Position numbers and translations under genes: made by a program. From NCBI RefSeq assembly GCF_036173125.1, contig NZ_CP108054.1:4588001-4652000 (forward strand): a stretch of 64,000 bases of DNA. The letters are read 5' to 3'. The notes below the pieces were generated by a model, which was not told the DNA's origin, made no database searches, and worked only from the letters and a program-made list of their open reading frames with translations. Below, one piece after another: positions 42,419 through 50,684 of the stretch. Position 1 is the stretch's first letter. Each line of letters opens with the position of its first letter. The stretch comes from Streptomyces sp. NBC_00286. Lineage in GTDB: Bacteria > Actinomycetota > Actinomycetes > Streptomycetales > Streptomycetaceae.

Positions 42419-43189
42419 TCAGCCCCTGGGGAATTCACCGCCGTCCACGACGAGATTGCTCGCGGTCAGCCAGCTCGTCCGGTCGGAGACGAGGAACAGC
42501 ACCGCTTGGGCGATGTCGTCGGGCTGACCCTCGCGGCCCAGCGGAGGGGTGTTGGTGGCCTGGCCGGCAGCCCCGGCCAGGCGGGCCCACTGCTCCCGCG
42601 TCGCTTCGCCGCCGGGGGTGGCGGTCCTGCCGGGAGACACGGTGTTGACCCGGATCCCGAACGGGGCGAGCTCCGCGGCCAGTCCCCGGCTGTAGTTCTC
42701 CAGCGCCGCCTTCGCCGCCGTGTAGTGCAGGAACGGTGGCGGCGTGGGCGGGACCGCGGCCGAGGAGACGTGCACGATCGCCCCCGAACGCCGTTCGCGC
42801 ATCCCCGGTGCCAGCAGCGCGTCCAGCCGCACCGACGCCAGGAAGTTCAGGTCCAGCGCGTCCAGCCACACCTCTTCAGGGATGGCCAGGGCTCCCTTGT
42901 ACGGTTGCGCCCCACCCGCGTTGTGGACCAGGACGTCCACCCCACCGAACACTTCCTGCGCGGCCGCGGCGAGCGCCTCCGCGCCGGCCCGAGTCCGTAC
43001 GTCGGCCTCCACGAAGGTGGCCCCCTCCGGCACCGCGCTCGTCGCCGACCTGGCGGTGGTGAGCACCTCGGCACCAGCGTCCAGGAGTTGCCGTACGACG
43101 GCCGCTCCGATTCCGCGAGTACCACCCGTGACCAGGGCCCGCTTTCCCTTGAGTTCCCACATTCCCGGCCCGTTCTCGATAGTGGCCAT
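42419..43189 (-). CDS. Short-chain dehydrogenase/reductase
   Basis: The 256-residue oxidoreductase has the SDR cofactor motif KRALVTGGTRGIGAAVVRQL, the DVR acidic turn (VEADVRT), NAGG, HVSSAAVPPTPPPFLHYTAAKAAL with catalytic Ser, Tyr and Lys, and a normal C-terminus (TSWLTASNLVVDGGEFPRG). The residues after strand 2 (TTARSATS) suggest NADP. Start ATG 43189 follows GGTGG. Substrate not evident. Confidence 0.93.
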   Translation of the reverse strand: MATIENGPGMWELKGKRALVTGGTRGIGAAVVRQLLDAGAEVLTTARSATSAVPEGATFVEADVRTRAGAEALAAAAQEVFGGVDVLVHNAGGAQPYKGALAIPEEVWLDALDLNFLASVRLDALLAPGMRERRSGAIVHVSSAAVPPTPPPFLHYTAAKAALENYSRGLAAELAPFGIRVNTVSPGRTATPGGEATREQWARLAGAAGQATNTPPLGREGQPDDIAQAVLFLVSDRTSWLTASNLVVDGGEFPRG

Positions 43190-43898
43190 GCCACCGATCC
43201 TCTCGATCGCGTAATAGTCAGCTCGACGGAAAATGGATCGACCGACGTGCACAGAGCGCGAATCCTCGGAGAAATCGGAGAAAACACGGTGAGCACCTCG
43301 TCGAGCTGTTTCACGGTACGTAGCGAAAAGAACGAGAGGCAAAGACGAAATTGCAGCACACCTTATAGGGAGTTCCTATGACATCCGATTGGGCTTCGTG
43401 GCACAGGCCTGGTCCGCTCCGTCCCGCCCCGTCCCGCCCCGTACGCCGCTGTACTACCCCGACGCGGTGACACTGGTGCCGGGCGCCGACCCCGGCGGCG
43501 CTGGTGGCCGGGATCGACACCACCGCACCCGGCGCCAATGAGAAATACGGCATTGCCCAACCGCCCGTGTTCCATTAGCGTCTCCCCCGTGACTGCCGGG
43601 TCGGCCATGGGCCACAAGCGAGTTGGGTTCCCGGCCTCCGCGTGAGGCCGGGGTGGGCCAGGGGCCCACCTTTTTCTGAGTCCGCGTATTGAGCGCGCGT
43701 TCCGCCGCGCCGTACGCCCTCCACCCCCTTCGTCACCCCTCTTCACCTCTCCTCTTCATCACCTCCCTCACCACGGTCGCCTTACGCGTTCGTATGCGCC
43801 CCGTGGCAATTCGCCCTGCCCGCACGCAGGGAAATCCCAGCAATCCACGAACCCCATCCGCATACCGCATCCACGTACCCCATAGCAGAAAGAGAAGA
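43190..43898. other. Gap with a decayed acetyltransferase gene
   Basis: This 709-base stretch holds the SDR promoter region (relatively AT-rich, 43195-43380), a GNAT remnant, and from 43560 an upstream region for the nitroreductase-hemerythrin gene with CCTCAC/CTCTTC-rich sequence. No intact gene is seen. Confidence 0.5.
43383..43545 (+). pseudogene. N-terminal remnant of a GNAT-type acetyltransferase gene
   Basis: One frame reads IRLGFVAQAWSAPSRPVPP then TPLYYPDAVTLVPGADP, and after a one-base shift at about 43495 continues AALVAGIDTTAPGA before degenerating. I recall this phrase pattern (PLYYPDAVTLVPGAD...IDTSAPGAS) from the start of actinobacterial GNAT proteins. The rest of the gene is missing. 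The call rests on memory of the family. Confidence 0.5.
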
Positions 43899-44804
43899 AT
43901 GCCCAACGACTTCAACCAACCAGTCATCGAAGAGTTCCGCAGCAACGCCGGCCAGGTGGGCGGCTATTTCGAAGGAGCCCGGCTGCTCCTGCTGACCACC
44001 ACGGGAGCCCGTACCGGCACCCGGCACACCACCCCCGTGGGCTACCTCCCCGACGGCGACAGGGTCCTGGTCATCGCCTCGGCAGGCGGTGCACCGAAGC
44101 ACCCGGACTGGTTCAGCAACCTCGTCGCCCACCCCCAAGTCACCGTGGAAACAGGGGTGTTCACGTACGAGGCGCGGGCCGTTGTACTGCAGGGCGAGGA
44201 ACGCGATCAGCTTTTCGCGCGGGCCGTCGAGGCCGAGCCGGGCTGGGCGGAGTACCAGGCGAAGACGGACCGCCTGCTCCCCGTGGTCGCCCTGCACGAG
44301 ATCCCGAGCGACGGCCCGCCGAACGTGGCCGCCTCGTCGATGGGTGAGTACCTCCAGGTCATCCACGACGCGTTCCGCCGCGAACTCGCCCTGATCCGCA
44401 AGGAATTCGCCGACGCAGGGCCGGGCACCACCGCCCTCGGCGCCCAGCTCCGCGTCAACTGCCTGACCTTCTGCCAGGGCCTGCACAACCACCACACCGG
44501 CGAGGATGTCGCCATGTTCCCGGCCCTCGCCGCCCGCCACCCCGAACTCGCCCCGGTCATCGAGCGGTTGAGCCAGGAGCATGAGCAGATCGCTGCGCTG
44601 GTGGAGGAGTTGAAGGCAGTCATCGACACCGTGGGCCCAGGGAGCGAGGGCTCCCCCACACCCGTACGCAACGAACTCGCAGGCACGGAACTCGCCCGCA
44701 GGGACCTCGTACGCAAGGAAGTCGACCGCCTCACGGACGCACTCGAAGCCCATCTGATGTATGAGGAGGAGCAGTTGATCCCCATACTCGACGCGTCGGC
44801 GTGA
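43899..44804 (+). CDS. F420-type nitroreductase (Ddn-like) fused to a hemerythrin HHE domain
   Basis: The 301-residue protein starts MPNDFNQPVIEEFRSNAGQVGG. Residues 1-140 match Ddn-type split-barrel F420H2-dependent quinone/nitro reductases (LLLLTTTGARTGTRHTTPVGYL, DPHPDWFSNLVAHPQVTVETG-type phrase). Residues 145-300 are a four-helix hemerythrin domain with HDAFRRELALI, NHHTGEDVAMFPAL, LSQEHEQIAAL and HLMYEEEQLIPIL, giving His/Glu ligands for a di-iron site that binds oxygen. The fusion suggests redox use of oxygen or nitric oxide next to F420 chemistry. AGAAAGAGAAG precedes ATG 43899. No partner gene is adjacent. Confidence 0.88.
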   Translation: MPNDFNQPVIEEFRSNAGQVGGYFEGARLLLLTTTGARTGTRHTTPVGYLPDGDRVLVIASAGGAPKHPDWFSNLVAHPQVTVETGVFTYEARAVVLQGEERDQLFARAVEAEPGWAEYQAKTDRLLPVVALHEIPSDGPPNVAASSMGEYLQVIHDAFRRELALIRKEFADAGPGTTALGAQLRVNCLTFCQGLHNHHTGEDVAMFPALAARHPELAPVIERLSQEHEQIAALVEELKAVIDTVGPGSEGSPTPVRNELAGTELARRDLVRKEVDRLTDALEAHLMYEEEQLIPILDASA

Positions 44805-44837
44805 CGGTTCCGCCAGCCGTGATCAGCGGGCCACGGC

Positions 44838-45086
44838 TCACTGAATAGGCGAGTCGGGCGGCGGCAGTTGGACCGTGCGGTCCCGGTCGACGGAGTCGAC
44901 GCCGTCGACCGCTTCCAGGGCCGGGATACGGTCCTCGGCGACCGTGCCGGAGAGCGTGCCCAGGATCGGCTGCTCTCCGGTGACCGTCAGCCCGGCCTGC
45001 CGCAGGGCCTCGACCACCTCCGCGAACCGGTCGGGGTCGACCGCGATGATGACCCCGACCGGTGCGGAACGGTTCGGCTCGTTCAC
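44838..45086 (-). CDS. I9-like mini-protein coupled to a subtilase
   Basis: The 82-residue product reads VGVIIAVDPDRFAEVVEALRQAGLTV...LGTLSGTVAEDRIPALEAVDGVDSVDRDRTVQLPPPD, a ferredoxin-like alternation similar to the I9 propeptide of subtilisins, where the segment VxSVDxD lies near the normal processing site. Its GTG start overlaps the S8 peptidase stop by four bases (GTGA). It may act in trans as inhibitor or folding helper of that peptidase. There is no signal peptide. Confidence 0.75.
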   Translation of the reverse strand: MNEPNRSAPVGVIIAVDPDRFAEVVEALRQAGLTVTGEQPILGTLSGTVAEDRIPALEAVDGVDSVDRDRTVQLPPPDSPIQ

Positions 45087-46417
45087 GGGGCCTGGAGCAG
45101 GCCGGAGCCGACGTCCCTGACGGGCTGCGCCAGCGGGAACGCGCCCGCTTTCAGACGGGCGACGAGATCGGTCGCGGACCCGTTGGGGTTGGCCTCGGCG
45201 AGCAGGGCGAGGACACCGGCGACGTGCGGTGTGGCCATGCTCGTGCCGTTCAGGTTCTGGTACCTGCCGCGGGGGGCGGCCGAGCGTACGTCCCTGCCGG
45301 GCGCGGCGATGTTGATCTCGCCGCCCTGGCCGTTGATGCCGCCGTTGGAGAAGAACGACGGAGTGAGCGCCCTGTCGAGGGCGGCCACCGCGAGGATGGA
45401 GGGACAGTTGGCTGGCCGGCTGACGGGGTGGATGACCGGGGGCCGGTCGCTGTCGTTGCCCGCCGCGGCGACGATCACCGTCCCGCGCTCGAGCGCGCGC
45501 TGGGCGAGGATCTCGTACGTCTGCGGGAACAGCTCACCCGGCCTGACCAGGCCACCGAGCGACATGGAGATCACCCGCGCACCGCGGGCGACGGCCCAGG
45601 CCATGCCCGCCAGGATCTGGCCGTCCGCGCCGCTGCCCCCGTTGTTGAGGACCTTTCCGGCGAGGATCCGGGCGTCGCAGGCAACGCCGTACCGGGGTCC
45701 CTGCTGGGGTTTGGCCGGGCCGGCGACGGTGCCGATGCAGTGGGTGCCGTGGCCGTTGCCGTCCTCGACCGCCTCGCCGACCACGAAGGACATGGTGTCT
45801 TCGATGCAGCCGACCAGGTCCGGGTGGGTGATGTCCACGCCGGTGTCGAGGACGGCGACCTTCACACCGCGTCCGGTCAGGTGGGACAGATTGGCACGGA
45901 TCGCCTGAAGGCCCCAGGTGAAGCTCTGTTCGTCCGAGGCCGGGCCCTGAGCGGCGGCGATCTCCGCCCTGGTGTGGCGGTCGACGATCTCCTCGTCACT
46001 GCGGTAGGCCGGGTAGAACTCCGTCGGCGCTTGCGTCGGGGCGGTGATCGGCATCGCGTACACCATGCGCTCCGGCTCCGCCGCGAGGATCGTCGGCTCG
46101 GCCTCGGCCGTGGTCACCAGCGCGTGACGCTGGTCGGACCGCACCTCGACGACGGCGGCGCCGATTTCCTCGAAGTGCACCGAGACGTCGGGGCGTTCCA
46201 GCAGTTCGGATACGTTCCCCACCTCGGCTCCGCGGACGCGCTCGACGGACGCGATGTCGGCGGAGGAACGCAGGGCGTTCAGTCCGCTCTCCTGGTTGCT
46301 CGGGTCGAGCAGGATCACGTACCGGCCGGTGTACTCCGTGCCCTGGCCCATACCCGGCCCGCCCTGCCCGTTGGGCCGCTCGCCGAAGGCGCGCCTGTCC
46401 ATGGGTCCGTTCGCCAT
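45083..46417 (-). CDS. S8-family serine peptidase (subtilase)
   Basis: The 444-residue protein (ATG 46417; GGGAAGACC upstream) has an N-terminal region with a ferredoxin-like pattern (YVILLDPSNQESGLNAL) and the peptidase domain with catalytic Asp in VAVLDTGVDITHPDL, His in GHGTHCIGTVAG, oxyanion Asn in VAAAGNDS and Ser in NGTSMATPHVAGVLALLAE. It has no signal peptide, so it may act in the cytoplasm or leave by an unusual route. The overlapping downstream I9-like gene suggests a peptidase/inhibitor pair. Confidence 0.9.
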   Translation of the reverse strand: MANGPMDRRAFGERPNGQGGPGMGQGTEYTGRYVILLDPSNQESGLNALRSSADIASVERVRGAEVGNVSELLERPDVSVHFEEIGAAVVEVRSDQRHALVTTAEAEPTILAAEPERMVYAMPITAPTQAPTEFYPAYRSDEEIVDRHTRAEIAAAQGPASDEQSFTWGLQAIRANLSHLTGRGVKVAVLDTGVDITHPDLVGCIEDTMSFVVGEAVEDGNGHGTHCIGTVAGPAKPQQGPRYGVACDARILAGKVLNNGGSGADGQILAGMAWAVARGARVISMSLGGLVRPGELFPQTYEILAQRALERGTVIVAAAGNDSDRPPVIHPVSRPANCPSILAVAALDRALTPSFFSNGGINGQGGEINIAAPGRDVRSAAPRGRYQNLNGTSMATPHVAGVLALLAEANPNGSATDLVARLKAGAFPLAQPVRDVGSGLLQAP

Positions 46418-46764
46418 GTGGTCTTCCCGCTTTCTGTGCGCTCCCCCTGTGTCGTGGACGCGCGTCGGCACACGGGCTGTCGGGCGCCACGGATCGCGGG
46501 GCGCGGTTCAGTCGCGTATCGACGCGTACCGCCGTTGACCTGCGATGTTTTCCATGGCCAGGCCGTCAGCGTTGCCCCCCGTTCACGGTGGCACCGGGCA
46601 CAGGGACCGGCAACTCAGGAACGCCGACGGGGTCGCGGGGGCCGAGCGACGGCAGGGACCGCGCGGACCCGGTCGAGCTGTCGATCAGTGGGTCAGTAGC
46701 TCAGACGGCCAGGCGGCCAGGCGGTCAGGCGGTCAGGCGGTCAGGCGGTCAGGCGGTCAGGCGG
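46418..46764. other. Gap upstream of the subtilase gene
   Basis: Apart from an 8-base tandem array at its right edge, the 347 bases between the subtilase start and the helicase remnant show no gene. The subtilase promoter should be near 46430-46560. Confidence 0.45.
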
Positions 46765-46771
46765 TCAGGCG
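46705..46771. repeat. 8-base tandem array (GGTCAGGC), about eight copies
   Basis: CGGCCAGG units pass into perfect CGGTCAGG repeats that run into the stop codon of the helicase remnant at 46765. It is a slippage array. Confidence 0.85.
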
Positions 46772-47266
46772 AAGGGCAGCGCCCGGCTGTGCACCACATC
46801 AAGCCGGGACACGGCCCGGGTCAGTACGACATACAGCCGACGCAGCCCCCGCGCACTCGCCCTCGCCTCTCCCGCTACGTCGCCCTCCTCCCCCGCCTCC
46901 GCAATCGCCGCCGGCTCCACGACCACGACATGGTCGTACTCGAGCCCCTTGGCGACCCCGGCTCCCAACACCGCAACTCGCGCGCCCAGTTCGTCGGGCC
47001 CCGCCGACTCGATCCCCGCGGCCTCGAGCGCCTCCCCCACCCGTACGACATCGGAGTCGGCCGTGATGACCCCGATGGACCCTTCGCGGGCGAGCGCATC
47101 CCGAACGGCCGCGACGGTCTCACCGACGACGTCCGCGACCTCCACGACCTCGGCGACCTCGGCGACCTCGGCGACCTGCCGAATCCTCAACTCTCCGTCG
47201 CTCCGCAGGGATCGAGCCGCGGGCACCCGCACATCCAGCCGGGCCAGCAGCCGGGCTCGCGCAGAC
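46765..47266 (-). pseudogene. C-terminal remnant of a UvrD/HelD-like helicase gene
   Basis: The readable frame begins RRSARARLLARLDVRVPAAR after a stop at 47267 and ends DVVHSRALPFA. VAVLGAGVAKGLEYDHVVVVEPAAI and RRLYVVLTRAVSRLDVVH are motifs V and VI of superfamily 1 helicases of the HelD/HelR type, which are about 700 residues long; only the last 165 remain. Nine-base repeats have inserted extra AEV units near the truncated end. HelR-type proteins remove RNA polymerase from DNA or protect it from rifamycins; this copy cannot act as a motor. Confidence 0.78.
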
Positions 47267-47372
47267 CTGCGTTACGCAGTCCGGTGTCGCGCAATCCCGT
47301 GTCGCTCATGCGGACGAGCGTACGCACCAGGGAGCCGCATGCGAGCGCCGCGTTCGGCCCGCCTCGGACGCC

Positions 47373-48260
47373 TTACGCGACGGTTCCCTGCCTCCAGTCA
47401 GGAATGGCCGCAAGATTCCACAGATCGTCGAAGTGCTTGTTCCACGTGGAAATGGCCGCGTCGGCTGCAGCCGTGCCCTCTCGGGACCAGACATTGAGGT
47501 CCGTGCTGTAGCCCTTGGGGTCGTAGAACTCCGGATCCAGGTGGTTCAGCCGCATACGGGCAGCCACGTTGTAGAGGCCGTGCAGGACTTGCTTCCGGTT
47601 GAAGATGCAGATCTTGTCCCGCGGAATGCCCAGATAGAGACGGTATTCGCACTCGACGGCGACTGTGCCGCCGGCCGTGACCTGCTCCGCGAGGCCCGAC
47701 AAGATCCCGTCGTACTCCTGGCATTTCCGCTCAATGCGCTTACGGAATTCGGGGTCGTCCACAGGCGCCCCATCGGGCCCGACGCGGGAGGGCACTCTCA
47801 TCGGTACGCGGAAGTCGGGCACCAGGATCCTGACGGTGACTCGCTTGGCCGGTCCGGGATCGACGGGCAGATCCTCCAGCCGGTGGTAGAGCTCGTTGTA
47901 AAGCGTCTCGCCGGTGTAACCAAGGAAGCTGATCTCCACCTTCCGGGCCCGGAAGGCCTCACTGACGAAGTTGCCGAGCTGGCGCGAGTTCACCAGCGCG
48001 CGGCTCGGCGTCCTGACCGACGAGGAGAGCTCCCTCACCGCGTCGTACAGCACATAGCCCACCAGGCTCAGCAGCGCACCGCCGAGAAACGCCTTGCCCT
48101 CCAGGGCGTCTCCGACCGGCTTGACGAACTGGGCGGTCAGCCCGCTGACAAAGATTCCGATCAGCAGGACCCGCGTCACCACGGGCTCCAACCGCTCCTG
48201 GTACCGCCTCAGCCGTAAGCCCCATCCACCGTCGGCTCCACCACTACCCGCCCCGGACAT
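47373..48260 (-). CDS. Membrane-anchored sensor protein sharing the GntR C-terminal domain of this locus
   Basis: The 295-residue protein (ATG 48260) has two N-terminal transmembrane helices (about 27-47 and 57-76: VVTRVLLIGIFVSGLTAQF, AFLGGALLSLVGYVLYDAV) and a cytoplasmic domain of about 200 residues. That domain follows the order seen in the three GntR regulators nearby: ISFLGYTGETLYNEL (sensor start), VTVRILVPDFRVPMRVP, KICIFNRKQVLHGLYNV, and a closing STWNKHFDDLWNLA. I do not know a name for it; the layout recalls phospholipase-D-like DUF5919-type domains. It lies 37 bp after the double kinase gene and is probably in its operon. Function: inferred ligand sensor at the membrane. Confidence 0.75.
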   Translation of the reverse strand: MSGAGSGGADGGWGLRLRRYQERLEPVVTRVLLIGIFVSGLTAQFVKPVGDALEGKAFLGGALLSLVGYVLYDAVRELSSSVRTPSRALVNSRQLGNFVSEAFRARKVEISFLGYTGETLYNELYHRLEDLPVDPGPAKRVTVRILVPDFRVPMRVPSRVGPDGAPVDDPEFRKRIERKCQEYDGILSGLAEQVTAGGTVAVECEYRLYLGIPRDKICIFNRKQVLHGLYNVAARMRLNHLDPEFYDPKGYSTDLNVWSREGTAAADAAISTWNKHFDDLWNLAAIPDWRQGTVA

Positions 48261-48297
48261 CAACGGCCCCCCTCACCTCGGGCCGTCCGGCGACGCG

Positions 48298-50538
48298 TCA
48301 TGCGCCCACAGTGAACCCGGCCCGACTGATGCCGCCATGGTCTCCGTACGGCAACGCGCGGGCAAGATAGGGGTTCGCGGTAGCACGGGTAGGCATGCCG
48401 AGTGACCCCTTGGCCACCGCGAGGGTCACGGCGTACGAGTCGACCGCCCTGCGGACGTTCGGAGCGTCGAGGCTGGCGCCGGTGACCAGGCGGTCGAGAT
48501 CCACGTAGGCAGAGCGGACGCTCTCGATCCACCGGTAGACGCGCCAGTCCTGCTGCCAGTCCTTCGTGTGCGCGACGGGAAGCTTGCCCGCCCAGCGGCG
48601 GAACATGCGCTCGCGGATCTCGGGCCGGGTCGGAGTGAGATGCATGTGCCGGACCAGGTCGTACAGCGGGTCGCCGACCATCGCCATTTCCCAGTCGATG
48701 ATGGTGAGGGCGAATGGGTCGTCGCGGCGCACGAGGTTCCAGGGATTCAGATCACCGTGCAGCAGGGACAGCGAGCGCGGAGTCACGCGATGCCGGGACA
48801 GGATCCTCCTCAGCCCGGGGGCATCGGGCAGGCCGAGGACGCGTGCCATCTGCTTCGATTCCTTGGGCAGTTCCCGGACCAGCGCCACCAGCTGCTCACT
48901 CAGCCACCTGTAGAACTCCCACTCAGCTCCGTACTCAGCGAACGGGTCCAAGGGACCGTAATCGACCTCGGCCAGCGCGCAGAGCTGGTCCACGAGCCCG
49001 TCCGCCTCATGAGGCAGCAGTCCGTGCACCGGATGGCTGGGGGGCTGATCACCGTCAGGCGGACCGACATAGGTGTGGATGGCGAACGGGTCGTTCTGAT
49101 AGCTCGTGCCCAGGGCCAGCACCCGCGGCGCCGTCACCGCGACCCGGGACCGTTCGATGGCCCGGAGCACGGCGTGCTCGCTGAGAAAGCTGGGCTCCCG
49201 GCGGCTGACCGATGCCACCTTGCGGCGTACGACGACTGGAAAGCCGATACCCGGGACCCGGACCACCGAGTTGAGGTGTGCGGTGCCCTTGAACACCCGG
49301 CTCGCGGGGGCCGCCCCCTCCGCGATCAACGCGTCGAATACCGCGGACCTCGGAAAGTCGGGATGCTCGGGAACCCTCGGATCCGGATCCCAGCTGATGA
49401 CGTTGACCGACCGGACACCCTGGAGCCGATCAAGCCGGGACACCTGCCACCGGTAGAGAACTCTCTCGATCTCCGTCTCGCTCGCCACACTGGCGAGTCG
49501 AAGAGGTTTCGCGGCGGCTTCCAGAGCACTGCGCACGGATGCCGTCGCCTCGTCCAGGCTTTTCTGGTCGAACGATTCTTCTAGCGACTTCGCCGCACGC
49601 ATCACATCAGGGAAGACGGACTGGGCCCGCTCGAAGTCGACGTAGTGGCGCAGGTCCTTGGCGAGCCCGTTCACGGCGAGAGGGCGCGTCGCCTGTACGG
49701 CCTCGGCCCACGCGTCGATCACCTCGTCCCACTGGAACTCCGGATACCGCATGCGGACGAGGTGTGTGGCGAGGTCGTGCAGAGGGTCCCCGTAGGACGC
49801 GAGTTCCCAGTCCACGCAGATCAGGGGCGGGGCACCGCTGTAGGTCACGATCACGTTGTCCCGGTGAAGATCCGCGTGCAGCAGGCTGTACGGGCGGCGA
49901 GCCATGGCGGGCACCCGGTCGGCCAGCCTGGTCAGAGCGTCCTCGGGGATACCCAAGGCTGCGAACAGCCCTCCGAAAGCAGTCCAATTGGGCTGACGGA
50001 TCTGTCGGTCCGCGAGGCGCGCCAGCGTCCGCAGGAACCCCTGGCTGTCCTTGTCGTTGAGCGGCCAGACAGCGGGCAGCGGCGGCAACGTCTCCCTGCG
50101 CACCTGGGACATCTGTGCCAGCAGCTCGGCCAGCGCTTTGATCAGCAGCCTGTCGACCGGTTTGCCGTTCGGGCACACGTTGGAGAGCGGAACACCCTCC
50201 ACGTAGCTGTGGACCGCAGAACCTCCACGCTCGGCCAGGCACTCCGGTACGTGGGGCAGGACGCCCTTGATCGCGTTCAGAATCTCCGACTCGTGCTGCC
50301 AGGTCCTGATCACGACCGGCACGGCCTCGGGCTTGCGGATCCGCACCGTCACGGATGTGCCGGCATCGCGCCGCACATGGCGGGACATGTCCTCGGTAAG
50401 AGGCAGCACATAGTTGCGGTTGTGATGACCGCCGCTCATCACCCCGTACAATTTCGCCAGGTCCACGAACTTGTCGTAGGCCTGATCGGCGGCGGATCGC
50501 CCCCCATACAAGCGGCTGGGATGAGGCACTGTGCGCAC
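48298..50538 (-). CDS. Protein with two tandem APH/choline-kinase-like domains
   Basis: The 746-residue protein (GTG 50538, GGAG six bases before; a GTG at 50574 is also open) contains two complete aminoglycoside-phosphotransferase-like domains. Domain 1 has LLHADLHRDNVIV (catalytic loop, about residue 219) and CVDWELASYGDPLHDLA (metal-binding Asp); domain 2 has LLHGDLNPWNLV (about 593) and TIIDWEMAMVGDPLYDL. Such kinases phosphorylate small hydroxyl compounds with ATP, such as choline, homoserine, sugars or antibiotics. Both keep their active residues. It lies downstream of GntR1 and upstream of the membrane sensor gene on one strand. A -10-like TACGGT at 50573-50578 gives a 28-base leader. 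Confidence 0.85.
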   Translation of the reverse strand: MRTVPHPSRLYGGRSAADQAYDKFVDLAKLYGVMSGGHHNRNYVLPLTEDMSRHVRRDAGTSVTVRIRKPEAVPVVIRTWQHESEILNAIKGVLPHVPECLAERGGSAVHSYVEGVPLSNVCPNGKPVDRLLIKALAELLAQMSQVRRETLPPLPAVWPLNDKDSQGFLRTLARLADRQIRQPNWTAFGGLFAALGIPEDALTRLADRVPAMARRPYSLLHADLHRDNVIVTYSGAPPLICVDWELASYGDPLHDLATHLVRMRYPEFQWDEVIDAWAEAVQATRPLAVNGLAKDLRHYVDFERAQSVFPDVMRAAKSLEESFDQKSLDEATASVRSALEAAAKPLRLASVASETEIERVLYRWQVSRLDRLQGVRSVNVISWDPDPRVPEHPDFPRSAVFDALIAEGAAPASRVFKGTAHLNSVVRVPGIGFPVVVRRKVASVSRREPSFLSEHAVLRAIERSRVAVTAPRVLALGTSYQNDPFAIHTYVGPPDGDQPPSHPVHGLLPHEADGLVDQLCALAEVDYGPLDPFAEYGAEWEFYRWLSEQLVALVRELPKESKQMARVLGLPDAPGLRRILSRHRVTPRSLSLLHGDLNPWNLVRRDDPFALTIIDWEMAMVGDPLYDLVRHMHLTPTRPEIRERMFRRWAGKLPVAHTKDWQQDWRVYRWIESVRSAYVDLDRLVTGASLDAPNVRRAVDSYAVTLAVAKGSLGMPTRATANPYLARALPYGDHGGISRAGFTVGA

Positions 50539-50684
50539 TGGCCGCTCCTGGCTGACGTTCGAAGGTGAGCACACCGTAGCGTCGGCGGAGATCGCTCACG
50601 ACCGGAGTCCGTTAACTGTTGGTCTCAATGAGGTATACGAGCCCGCTGGGATGGGCATGCTTGACGGATTCGGCCGGGTTGCGG

